A stretch of DNA of 64,000 bases from Legionella cincinnatiensis (GTDB lineage Bacteria; Pseudomonadota; Gammaproteobacteria; Legionellales; Legionellaceae). The stretch covers positions 3,968,001-4,032,000 of the forward strand of contig NZ_UGNX01000001.1 in the NCBI RefSeq assembly GCF_900452415.1, in the 5' to 3' direction. The notes under the pieces were generated by a model. That model was not told the DNA's origin and did not search any database. It saw only the letters and a program-made list of their open reading frames with translations. Below are positions 19,026-27,159 of this stretch, piece by piece (positions within the stretch are counted from its first letter, which is position 1; each line of letters begins with the position of its first letter). Made by a program: the position numbers and the translations under genes.

Positions 19026-19787
19026 ATGGATATGTTAAACGAGCAAATTTCCAAGCATACAAAAGAGACGTTTTCACCTAAAAAAATACGCAAATTAAGT
19101 GAAACTTTCTTAAAACAAGGGATGGTTAAAATACCTGATGTGGTTAGCAATGAGCTTAAAACGCTTGTTCATGCTGAAATCCATCAATTATTAAAAAAAT
19201 ATGCCGAACGCCGTGATTTGATTTTAAAAACCACCGACAATACCCCGCGTTATTTAAGCGTGGTCCGAAGCGAGCTCATTGCAGAACATAGCACTTTCTT
19301 AAGTGCAGTCAGAGAGTCGCCGGCATTATTGCAATTTTTGGCGATGCTTTGTCAAGAGCCGCTTTTCACCGATGTGAAAGAAGATGAAAAATTTGTCATC
19401 ACCAAACAAGAGTTCAGTGGTGATACTCATGGGTGGCATTGGGGCGATTATGGTTATGCTTTAATTTGGATTGTAGAAATGCCGCCAGTAGATTGCGGTG
19501 GGATGTTGCAGTGTATTCCTCATACCAGTTGGGATAAAGAGCAACCTGATGTCTATCAATACCTTTGCGATCATCCTATTAATACTTATTCTTTTGTTCC
19601 CGGTGATGTGTATCTCTTAAAAGCGGACACCACTTTGCACCGCACGGTTCCCTTACGCTACGATGCAACGAGAATCATGTTGAATATGACTTGGGCAAGT
19701 ATCCGTGATACGAATAAAAGTTCTCATGAGGTGGATGACCGCTGGTGGGATAATGTGAATGCAACGGCGGCTCGTCATGTCGCATAA
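19026..19787 (+). CDS. BesD-like Fe(II)/2-oxoglutarate free-amino-acid halogenase (candidate)
   Basis: From the ATG at 19026 (AAAGGA four bases upstream) the protein has 253 residues; an in-frame ATG at 18978 would add 16. The metal site reads THGWHWGDYGYALIW: His138-Trp-Gly140 where hydroxylases have His-x-Asp/Glu. The distal ligand is His205 (TTLHRTVPL) and the 2OG-binding Arg216 lies 11 residues on. As I recall, BesD, the lysine 4-chlorinase, uses His137, Gly139 and His204, the same 67-residue spacing. Loss of the carboxylate frees an iron site for chloride. Arg75, Glu121, His135, Asp141, Asn220, Thr222 and Trp240 fall one position from residues I remember lining the BesD lysine pocket. 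Predicted reaction: oxidative chlorination of a free, probably basic amino acid. The next gene overlaps by 11 bp. Activity is inferred. Confidence 0.8.
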   Translation: MDMLNEQISKHTKETFSPKKIRKLSETFLKQGMVKIPDVVSNELKTLVHAEIHQLLKKYAERRDLILKTTDNTPRYLSVVRSELIAEHSTFLSAVRESPALLQFLAMLCQEPLFTDVKEDEKFVITKQEFSGDTHGWHWGDYGYALIWIVEMPPVDCGGMLQCIPHTSWDKEQPDVYQYLCDHPINTYSFVPGDVYLLKADTTLHRTVPLRYDATRIMLNMTWASIRDTNKSSHEVDDRWWDNVNATAARHVA

Positions 19788-21087
19788 AGTCAAACTGGCT
19801 GATCCCGCTGTTTTACAGCGGGCAAAGCAGCAATTATTGCGTTACCCTACTTTTGCCGATAAGCGCCATCACTTTATAGAGACTATCCATTGTAATCAAG
19901 AATGGCGCATGCAGCGGTGTATCAATTTGGTTGCTGCAGAAGGTCCGTTGAGTCCAACAGCAAGATCTTTATTGTCTGGCGATCTATGTATACGAACAGC
20001 AGGAGGCCATATTGGAGCGAAGCAGCGTTATTTTGCCGCAACTCAGTGGATTGATGAAATGGAAGCTTATACTTATGAGAGCATCAAATCACTCTTTCAA
20101 TGCCAATTTTGTGATTTTCGGCTTATTGGCGGCACCCAGGCTTGTCAAGTGGTCTATTCTCTCCTTACCAAACCAGGCGATACGGTCATTGCTGTTATGC
20201 CGGAACAAGGCGGGGATTCAAGTCATAGTGAACAAAGTATGCCGGGGTTATTACAACTCCATGTAATACCTATGCCTTTTTTGGAGGATAACCTTAGCAT
20301 TGATCTAAACCGGCTGGAACAATTGGTTGACCAGTATCATCCCACACTGATTAGTCTGGGATTATCGGTGTCTTTATTTGAGCTGCCATTGCAAGCGATA
20401 CAAACCATTGCTCACCAGCACGGCGCCAGGGTTTTTTACGATGCAGCCCATGAATTAGGATTAATAGCCGGAAGATGCTTTACCAATCCTTTTTTACAAA
20501 AAATCGACGTAGTGAGTGGCTCCACGGGAAAAACATTCAGTGGCCCTCAAGGCGGACTTTTGTTATGGAATGATGAAACGCTTAATACGCATTTTTCATC
20601 ATTGATCTTCCCAGGTTTTGTCGGTACGTACCAGTTAAATCGTGTTGCCGCATTAGGGCTAACCGCACTGGAATTTTTAGAGCATGGAAATGCGTACATG
20701 TCACAAGTTATTAAAAATGCCCAAGCATTGGCTCAATCTTTAGATGCCTATGGGATGACGGTTTGGGCAAAAGAAAAGGGGTTTACTCAATCTCATCAAG
20801 TCCTCCTTGATATGACTGCGTATGCAGGAGGGTGGCGTGCCACGAGGAGATTAGAGCACTGTGACATCATTGGAAATCCTGTTTTCGTTCCTGGAACAGC
20901 ATCTACTTTACTCACAGGCTTAAGATTAGCAACCACTGAAATGACGCGCCGAGGCATGAAGGAACCTGAAATGAAAATTATTGCGAATCTTATCGCCAGG
21001 GCATTGTGCACGGATGAGCCAAGCAGTCAAATTGCGCATGATTCAAATAGTCTGGCTGCCTTGTTTCAAACAATCCATTACTGTTAA
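19777..21087 (+). CDS. SHMT-like PLP-dependent enzyme (fold type I) in the halogenase operon
   Basis: 436 residues from the ATG at 19777, which overlaps the halogenase stop by 11 bp; an ATG at 19759 is also possible. It has the serine hydroxymethyltransferase fold: INLVAAEGPLSP matches the SHMT INLIASEN region, YDAAHELGLIAG matches the DxAH motif that contacts PLP, STGKTFSGPQGG holds the Schiff-base Lys252, and LRLATTEMTRRGM matches the carboxylate-binding Arg region. The family includes SHMT, threonine aldolase-like enzymes and the threonine transaldolases of natural-product pathways. The sequence is too divergent to be the housekeeping glyA product. It may modify or cleave the halogenated amino acid. 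The exact reaction is unknown. Confidence 0.85.
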   Translation: MSHKVKLADPAVLQRAKQQLLRYPTFADKRHHFIETIHCNQEWRMQRCINLVAAEGPLSPTARSLLSGDLCIRTAGGHIGAKQRYFAATQWIDEMEAYTYESIKSLFQCQFCDFRLIGGTQACQVVYSLLTKPGDTVIAVMPEQGGDSSHSEQSMPGLLQLHVIPMPFLEDNLSIDLNRLEQLVDQYHPTLISLGLSVSLFELPLQAIQTIAHQHGARVFYDAAHELGLIAGRCFTNPFLQKIDVVSGSTGKTFSGPQGGLLLWNDETLNTHFSSLIFPGFVGTYQLNRVAALGLTALEFLEHGNAYMSQVIKNAQALAQSLDAYGMTVWAKEKGFTQSHQVLLDMTAYAGGWRATRRLEHCDIIGNPVFVPGTASTLLTGLRLATTEMTRRGMKEPEMKIIANLIARALCTDEPSSQIAHDSNSLAALFQTIHYC

Positions 21088-21097
21088 GGATAACAAA

Positions 21098-21709
21098 ATG
21101 ACTTACTTTTTAATGATGGCTATTTTATTAAATATAATGCCTGGCCCAGCGATGTTTTACGTAATGCATCACAGTATGCAAAAGAATAGCCGCAGGACAT
21201 TATTGTCGCTGTTCGGAATTGAGTGTGGTACTTTTATGCATACTATAGCGGCTACCCTTGGCTTAACCGTTCTGCTGCTTAAAATTCCCTTCTTTTTGAT
21301 AGGAGCCAAATATTTATGCGCTCTATTTTTAATTTATCTTGGAGTATCGGCCTTAAAAAAGCAAACATTAAAACCAGCAAACAATTTCTCTTTAACCAGC
21401 AAAGATTATTTTATCTTTTGCAAAGGTGTAGTGATTAATCTTTTGAATCCTAAAGTTCTTCTTTTTTTTATAGCCATTTTACCACAATGTATCACCATTG
21501 AGGCCTCTGATGCGAAATATCAAATTTTTGTACTCGGCTCCCTATTTTGTCTGTTTGGCATCCTTATTCGGGGAATAATTAGTATCGCCCTGATGATTAC
21601 CTTACCAAAACAGCGAGCAAATCCATCAGAAAAAATATCCTGGTTGGATAAAGGCATGCATTCTTTATTTATTTTATTTGGAGTTATCTTATTAACTTGG
21701 CCTAAGTAG
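21098..21709 (+). CDS. LysE/RhtB-family amino-acid exporter in the halogenase operon
   Basis: The ATG at 21098 has AAGGA seven bases upstream and lies 10 bp after the PLP gene stop, giving a 203-aa protein of normal family length; a longer frame starting inside the previous gene is not needed. It begins with the family motif MAILLNIMPGPAMFYVM (NxxPGP), has about six hydrophobic segments and GVVINLLNPKVLLFFIAILPQ (the NPK motif). LysE/RhtB proteins export amino acids and analogues by proton antiport. In this operon it plausibly exports the modified amino acid or protects against it. Confidence 0.9.
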   Translation: MTYFLMMAILLNIMPGPAMFYVMHHSMQKNSRRTLLSLFGIECGTFMHTIAATLGLTVLLLKIPFFLIGAKYLCALFLIYLGVSALKKQTLKPANNFSLTSKDYFIFCKGVVINLLNPKVLLFFIAILPQCITIEASDAKYQIFVLGSLFCLFGILIRGIISIALMITLPKQRANPSEKISWLDKGMHSLFILFGVILLTWPK

Positions 21710-21872
21710 TGTTACAAATTGGGCAATAAATGTGTCGGTTCTAACCCAATAAATTCGATGATTAGCCATAATCTTTCTACTCTTCAGGTTTTTTGCTGAG
21801 AATGTTCTATTATATATAGAATAACCTCCGCTGCCCTTATTCAATGGTTATTCAATTGTTGGAAGTATAAAT

Positions 21873-22649
21873 ATGAAAAACTTATTAACCGATTTGATAG
21901 TACAAAGGTTGAATGAAGCTAAAGACGATTTGAAAAAGCAATTTTTCTTTGAACATCCCATAAAAGTTGCTCACTTTTTCGCTCTTGATAATCTTCTACC
22001 GACTGAAATTGCAGAAAAAATATATGAAAATTTTCCTAAGCCAAAACAAATGCGCTTATTAAATAATTATGGAGAATTAAAGTTAAAATATAGCTATGTA
22101 AAGCGGGAATCCAGTTTATTGCAAGATCTTCATTCTGCTATTCAAGATCCGAAGGTTATTTCTGTAGTTGAAGAAATAACTGAAATTAAAAATCAAGTTC
22201 CTGATAAAACACGTCTTGCTGGTGGAATTAGCACTCTACTTAAGGGTCATTATATAAATCCTCATCTAGACAGTTCGCATGATGTGGATGGAAAGCTCTA
22301 TCAGGCAGTAAATTTACTTTATTATGTTTCTCCGAATTGGAAACTCGAAAATGGTGGTAATTACGAAGTATGGGATGAAGAAATAAAGAATTGCATTGTT
22401 GTTCCGAATTTTTTTAATCGTTTAGTGGTAATGGGAGCAAGTCGAACAGCTTGGCATGCAGTTAATCCCGTTTTATGTAATGCACCTAGATGTTGTGTAT
22501 TTAATTACTTTTATACTGAAGACTCACCTGAGGGTGAAGAATATTTTCACAAGTCCACCTCTTTATTGTTTAATTCATTAATTAAACCACGTCCTGAACA
22601 AAAAATTCGTCGTGCTATTAAGGACATATTACTAAAAAAGATATGGTGA
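21873..22649 (+). CDS. 2OG-Fe(II) oxygenase, prolyl-4-hydroxylase-like (HxD type)
   Basis: 258 residues. The jelly-roll core carries a complete facial triad: YINPHLDSSHD (His-x-Asp) and AWHAVNPV (distal His), with Arg in APRCCVFNYF for 2OG. NLLYYVSPNWKLENGGNYEVWD is typical of the P4H/Tpa1-like group, which hydroxylates proline or other residues and some small metabolites. It lies 163 bp after the exporter on the same strand, so it could be a late operon member or an independent gene. Unlike the halogenase upstream it keeps the aspartate ligand and should hydroxylate. The gap contains a direct repeat TTATTCAAT and an AT palindrome. Confidence 0.85.
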   Translation: MKNLLTDLIVQRLNEAKDDLKKQFFFEHPIKVAHFFALDNLLPTEIAEKIYENFPKPKQMRLLNNYGELKLKYSYVKRESSLLQDLHSAIQDPKVISVVEEITEIKNQVPDKTRLAGGISTLLKGHYINPHLDSSHDVDGKLYQAVNLLYYVSPNWKLENGGNYEVWDEEIKNCIVVPNFFNRLVVMGASRTAWHAVNPVLCNAPRCCVFNYFYTEDSPEGEEYFHKSTSLLFNSLIKPRPEQKIRRAIKDILLKKIW

Positions 22650-22751
22650 GGACATCTATAAATAATTTAAAAGGCCCCCACTGATTTTTAAAAAAGCAGC
22701 TTTAGGCAAACTCAACGGAAGAGTTTACCGCCTACTTTAATTGATCTTGTG

Positions 22752-22838
22752 AATTTACGGATAAACTCGCTCAGAGCTCCTTCGGCGCCGGCGATTCGAA
22801 ATCCTAATTCCATCGCTTATCCATAATTGGCGTGAGCT
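22752..22838. repeat. Possible degenerate relic of the palindromic element
   Basis: The stretch opens with TTACGGATAAACTCG and closes with GCTTATCCATAATTGGCGTGAGCTAA. These resemble the inner and outer terminal motifs (GGATAAAG, CTTATCCATAACT, GTGAG) of the element at 37355 and in the array at 39187. The central palindromic core is missing apart from a short GGCGCCGGCG. The relationship is tentative. Confidence 0.3.
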
Positions 22839-22846
22839 AATATCTT

Positions 22847-23524
22847 TTAAATATTTGTTATTTTACTTTCTTTATAAACTTCAGAAATTCGTGCACCGTC
22901 CCAAATATATCTTAAATGACATCCTTGCATAGGTAGAGTAAGTGCGGGAGGTCTGAATATAGCCATACACAGACCATTTAAATTTCTTACACTTGGATAA
23001 AGTAAACCCCAGTATTTTTCTTCATGAATTTTTTTTCCAAACTCCTGACTTTTCTTATAATAAGCTGGGTCTGAATTTAATAAGCCTTCATACTTTTTAT
23101 TGGTAATATCTATTAAGGGCTTTTTTATCTTCGCAATATACTCTCTCATGGATATAGTGCACGGTTTTTCATTTGATGCACTATAAAACCTTTCTCGATG
23201 GAAGCTCGTTTCTTTGATTGCTGTTTCAAGTGATGAGGCAGCATAATAAACACCAAAACTACCATCACTAAATCGTGATTCAAATCCAGTATGTGTAAAC
23301 GCAGCCATAACAGGAGTCGCTCCTGGGCCGCTGAGCCAATCCTCTTTATCTATCAAATTTATTTTCCCATACTCTGCAAGAATTCTTTCATTAGTCAGCC
23401 CCTCAAGAAGAGCAATTTGTTCGAGCTCTTCTGCAGAATCGGCCCAATCAAATAAAGTGATTGGTGGAAACTTGGAAGGTATCAGTCTATAAACCTTTTC
23501 ATTAAAATTAATAAAGGGATACAT
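22847..23524 (-). CDS. RES-domain toxin (NAD+-degrading family) of a Res-Xre TA system
   Basis: A 225-aa RES protein. The Arg, Glu and Ser positions that name the family are visible: SRFSDGSFGVYYAA (Arg and Tyr), SSLETAIKET (Glu) and GLLYPSVRN (Ser). Known RES toxins deplete NAD+ by phosphorolysis or hydrolysis and cause growth arrest. The ATG lies one base after the stop of the antitoxin gene, so the two are translationally coupled. RES toxins fold like ADP-ribosyltransferases. No truncation is seen. Confidence 0.92.
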   Translation of the reverse strand: MYPFINFNEKVYRLIPSKFPPITLFDWADSAEELEQIALLEGLTNERILAEYGKINLIDKEDWLSGPGATPVMAAFTHTGFESRFSDGSFGVYYAASSLETAIKETSFHRERFYSASNEKPCTISMREYIAKIKKPLIDITNKKYEGLLNSDPAYYKKSQEFGKKIHEEKYWGLLYPSVRNLNGLCMAIFRPPALTLPMQGCHLRYIWDGARISEVYKESKITNI

Positions 23525-23525
23525 C

Positions 23526-23900
23526 CTAATAGCCCCTCCAAAAATCCAGAAATTTTCTTACCTCTGCAAGACGAACCATTCCCCCTTCCAGCATATATTC
23601 TTTTGGAGTTAAGCCATTAAAAGGAGGTAAATTATTTTTACGATTAATCCATGTTCTAGCTTGCTCCCCATCTTCGAACAAAATACGTAACGATTTATAA
23701 ATTCCTAAAAGGTAAGAAACACGCTCTTTTTGATCTCTATTTAATTTTGCTTTATGAGAAGTATAGGTGGAACGAGGCATATCCCCCATTAAAATGCGGG
23801 CTTCACTTTCTTTTAAATCAAAACGATCTACAAGATTAGTTAAGGACTTCCATACAATTTCATCGGGTATGTTTTGTAAAGAACGGGTATTAGTTTGCAT
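23526..23900 (-). CDS. Xre/MbcA/ParS-family antitoxin of the Res-Xre system
   Basis: A 124-aa antitoxin. The N-terminal half is a helix-turn-helix-like segment (LVDRFDLKESEARILMGDMPRSTYTSHK). The C-terminal half is the toxin-binding domain (DUF2384 type) with LLGIYKSLRILFEDGEQARTWINR and PFNGLTPKEYMLEGG. It would neutralise the RES toxin and repress its own promoter. GAGGAG sits before its ATG. The promoter and an inverted repeat upstream are listed separately. Antitoxin-first order is the rule in this family. Confidence 0.92.
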   Translation of the reverse strand: MQTNTRSLQNIPDEIVWKSLTNLVDRFDLKESEARILMGDMPRSTYTSHKAKLNRDQKERVSYLLGIYKSLRILFEDGEQARTWINRKNNLPPFNGLTPKEYMLEGGMVRLAEVRKFLDFWRGY

Positions 23901-23920
23901 AGTAAACTCCTCGTACTTTT

Positions 23921-23969
23921 ATTATACTATAGCACGCATGGAGACAAAATGTCCACAAAAAGACATTTT
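23921..23969 (-). promoter_or_regulatory. Res-Xre promoter with an overlapping inverted-repeat operator
   Basis: On the minus strand, TGGACA (23950-23955) and TATAGT (23926-23931) are separated by 18 bp, and an alternative TATAAT lies at 23921-23926. The perfect 8-bp inverted repeat AAAATGTC / GACATTTT (23946-23969, 8-nt spacer) overlaps the -35 element, as expected for antitoxin autorepression. It could also serve as the 3' end structure of the helA transcript. Confidence 0.5.
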
Positions 23970-24015
23970 ACTCGATAAATTGTTAAAACGATAGCTTATT
24001 TATAAAGTGCCTACT

Positions 24016-27000
24016 TCATTTTGGATGATGTCTGCCGTGACGTTGATGAAATACATAATACAATCCGGGCAAAACAAGTAATGTTAAAAACGTCGATGAC
24101 AAAATCCCACCAATCACGACAGTTGCTAAAGGTCTTTGTACTTCAGAGCCGGTCCCTGTTGCCAAAGCCATAGGGACAAAACCTAATGAGGCAACAAGAG
24201 CAGTCATTAACACGGGACGAAGACGCATAAGAGAACCTTGCAATACTGCGTCCTTTAAATAAAATTTCTTTTGTTCGTGCAGTTTATTGATAAAGGTAAT
24301 CATTACTAAGCCATTTAATACAGCCACTCCAGAAAGAGCAATAAATCCAACACCTGCTGAAATCGATAAAGGAATACTACGGATCCACAAGGCAAATACC
24401 CCACCTGTTAAAGCAAGAGGAATACCTGAAAATACTAATAATGCATTTTTTACATTGCCAAAACTCATAAACAACAGTAGAAAAATTCCAATTAATGTAA
24501 TAGGAATGACTATTTGCAACCTGTGAGAAGCGGATTGCAATTGTTCAAACTGTCCTCCCCAAGTAATCCAATAACCACTGGGTATTTTAAGATTTTGTTC
24601 GATACGTTGTTTGGCATCATTTACGAATGAACTTAAATCAATACCACGAACATTTGCACTCACTACTACACGTCGCTTGCCAATTTCACGACTGATTTGA
24701 TTAGGACTTTCACTACGCACCATTTTGGCCACTTCACTTACAGGAATATAATGACGTACACCATCTTTAGTAGGAGGCAATGGAATAAAAATCTGTCGCA
24801 ATACATCAGGACTTGAACGTAAAGACTCGGGCAACCGAACGATTAAATCAAATCGTTTATCTCCTTCAAAAAGCTCTCCACCTTTTTTTCCACCTGTGGC
24901 AATCACAATAGCATCTTGGACTGCGCCAATTTGTAAGCCATATCTCGCTAAGGCATCACGATTAATTTCTACGGTTAACAGAGGCAATCCACTTACCTGT
25001 TCTACCTTGACATCTGCAGCCCCAGGTACTTTTTTAAGTTGAGTACTGATATTTTCAGCAATATCCAATAAAGTATTCATATCATCGCCAAATACTTTAA
25101 CAGCTACATCACTACGCACTCCTGAAATTAATTCATTAAAGCGCATTTGAATAGGTTGTGTAAATTCGTAATTGTTACCTGGAATTTGCTTCACCGCCTC
25201 TTCAATTTCCTGTACCAGTTTTTGTTTGGTTTTCTTAGGATCAGGCCAGTTTTTCCGTGATTTTAAAATAATAAAGGTATCAGCAACATTCGGTGGCATA
25301 GGATCAGTGGCCACCTCAGCGGTCCCCAGCTTCGCAAATACTGTTTTGACTTCAGGAAATTGTCGCACACGTTGCTCAACCAAGTCTTGCATCTCTATGG
25401 CTTGGGTCAGACTCGTTCCTGGAATACGCATGGCATGCATCGCAATATCGCCTTCATCAAGGCTCGGGATAAATTCCCCTCCCATACGAAAAACAATTAA
25501 AAAACTAATCATCACTAAGGCTACAGCAGCACTTATAACCCATACTCGAGCGTGAAAACAATACCGTAATATACGTGCATAGCCTTGAGAAATATAATGA
25601 ACGAGCTTATTTTCCTTTTCTTGTACCTGCCCTCGTAAAAAAATTGCAATCGCAGCCGGGACAAAAGTTAATGCAAATAGCATTGAAGCCATAAGGGCAA
25701 TAATGACTGTTTCAGCCATAGGCAAAAACATTTTTCCTTCCACCCCTGTCAACGTCAGGATAGGAAGATAAACTACCGTGATAATAAAAACCCCAAAAAT
25801 ACTGGGTCGAATAACCTCCGTAGTGGCATAGGCAATCACCTTCAAACGCTCTTCAAGGAGTAAAAGACGCCCTACCTCATGTTGTTTTTCGCCTAAATGT
25901 TTCATGCAGTTTTCAACGATAATCACTGCACCATCTACAATTAAACCAAAATCAAGTGCACCTAAGCTCATGAGATTAGCGCTGATTTTATTGGTCACCA
26001 TACCTGTAATAGTGAGTAGCATGGATAAAGGTATCACCATCGCCGTAATCAGTGCTGCGCGAATATTCCCCAGAAACAAAAAGAGAATAATACAAACGAG
26101 CAATGCCCCTTCCAATAAGTTCTTTTTCACCGTATTAATCGTGGCATTCACCAATACCGTACGATTATAAACGGTGGTCGCCTCCACTCCATCAGGAAGT
26201 GACTTGTTGATTGCTTTCATTTTAGCAGCCACTCGTTCAGAAACAGTTCTGCTGTTTTCGCCCATCAACATAGACACAGTGCCTAATACCACCTCTTGGC
26301 CGTTTTCAGTAGCAGCTCCTGTGCGTAACTCGGTACCTAAGCCCACTTGAGCTACATCGCGAATTCGTATTGGCGTGCCTTCAAAGCTGGCGATGACAAT
26401 ATTTTCAATATCAGGTATGTTTTGCACTTGTCCAGGAACTCGAATAAGGTTTTGCTCTCCATTATGTTCGATATATCCTGCCCCCACATTTGCATTATTG
26501 CGTTGGAGCGCATCAACCACCTCATTTAAGCCTAAATTATAACGGACCAATTTCGCCGGATCAGGGGTAACGTGAAATTGTTTTTCATAACCCCCAATTG
26601 TGTTGATTTCAGCAACACCCTCTACATTGCGCAATTGAGGCTTAATAATCCAATCCTGAATTGTACGCAGCTCCGTGGGATTATAACGTTGGGCTTTAGG
26701 TACATTCGGCTTATTGGTGATCGTGTACATAAAAATTTCACCTAGTCCCGTAGAAATGGGGCCTAAGGTTGTTTCTGCTTCGGGCGGTAATTTATCTTTA
26801 ACCTCTTGTAGGCGTTCATTAATTAATTGCCGAGCAAAATAAATATCTGTCCCGTCTTTAAAAACGACGGTAACTTGTGATAACCCATAACGCGATAGAG
26901 ATCGAGTATAATCAAGATTAGGTAACCCACTCAGTGCTAACTCAATGGGAAAAGTAATGCGTTGTTCTACTTCAAAAGGAGAATAGCCAGACGCTTCCGT

Positions 27001-27150
27001 ATTAATCTGTACCTGAACATTAGTAATATCAGGAACCGCATCAATAGGAAGCCTGTGAAAATTGTAAATCCCAAGCAGAGCAATAATGAGCGTAAACAAC
27101 AGAATAAACCAGCGATGTTTTAAAGAAAAGCGGATGATTTTTTCCAGCAT
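24016..27150 (-). CDS. helA: Heavy-metal RND efflux pump, inner-membrane subunit (CzcA/HelA)
   Basis: A 1044-aa heavy-metal-type RND pump. The TM4 signature reads DFGLIVDGAVIIVEN with both aspartates and the glutamate spaced as in CzcA. This points to divalent cations (Zn, Co, Cd or Ni); the monovalent CusA group has a different TM4 motif. The N-terminus MLEKIIRFSLKHRWFI and the GTGSEVQRPLATVVIGG signature are typical. It is the last gene of a channel-adaptor-pump operon, nine bases after the adaptor gene. L. pneumophila has an operon of this type named helCBA, linked to infection; the symbol is used for that resemblance, and Legionella genomes may hold several such loci. Confidence 0.92.
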   Translation of the reverse strand: MLEKIIRFSLKHRWFILLFTLIIALLGIYNFHRLPIDAVPDITNVQVQINTEASGYSPFEVEQRITFPIELALSGLPNLDYTRSLSRYGLSQVTVVFKDGTDIYFARQLINERLQEVKDKLPPEAETTLGPISTGLGEIFMYTITNKPNVPKAQRYNPTELRTIQDWIIKPQLRNVEGVAEINTIGGYEKQFHVTPDPAKLVRYNLGLNEVVDALQRNNANVGAGYIEHNGEQNLIRVPGQVQNIPDIENIVIASFEGTPIRIRDVAQVGLGTELRTGAATENGQEVVLGTVSMLMGENSRTVSERVAAKMKAINKSLPDGVEATTVYNRTVLVNATINTVKKNLLEGALLVCIILFLFLGNIRAALITAMVIPLSMLLTITGMVTNKISANLMSLGALDFGLIVDGAVIIVENCMKHLGEKQHEVGRLLLLEERLKVIAYATTEVIRPSIFGVFIITVVYLPILTLTGVEGKMFLPMAETVIIALMASMLFALTFVPAAIAIFLRGQVQEKENKLVHYISQGYARILRYCFHARVWVISAAVALVMISFLIVFRMGGEFIPSLDEGDIAMHAMRIPGTSLTQAIEMQDLVEQRVRQFPEVKTVFAKLGTAEVATDPMPPNVADTFIILKSRKNWPDPKKTKQKLVQEIEEAVKQIPGNNYEFTQPIQMRFNELISGVRSDVAVKVFGDDMNTLLDIAENISTQLKKVPGAADVKVEQVSGLPLLTVEINRDALARYGLQIGAVQDAIVIATGGKKGGELFEGDKRFDLIVRLPESLRSSPDVLRQIFIPLPPTKDGVRHYIPVSEVAKMVRSESPNQISREIGKRRVVVSANVRGIDLSSFVNDAKQRIEQNLKIPSGYWITWGGQFEQLQSASHRLQIVIPITLIGIFLLLFMSFGNVKNALLVFSGIPLALTGGVFALWIRSIPLSISAGVGFIALSGVAVLNGLVMITFINKLHEQKKFYLKDAVLQGSLMRLRPVLMTALVASLGFVPMALATGTGSEVQRPLATVVIGGILSSTFLTLLVLPGLYYVFHQRHGRHHPK

Positions 27151-27159
27151 CTTTGATCC

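Noticed and set aside
19026..19787. Ordinary phytanoyl-CoA-type hydroxylase call for the 2OG enzyme
   Set aside because: The third metal ligand is Gly (His-Trp-Gly), not Asp or Glu, and the His-His spacing equals that remembered for BesD. Asp141 directly after the Gly is one position too far to replace the missing ligand in the HxD pattern.
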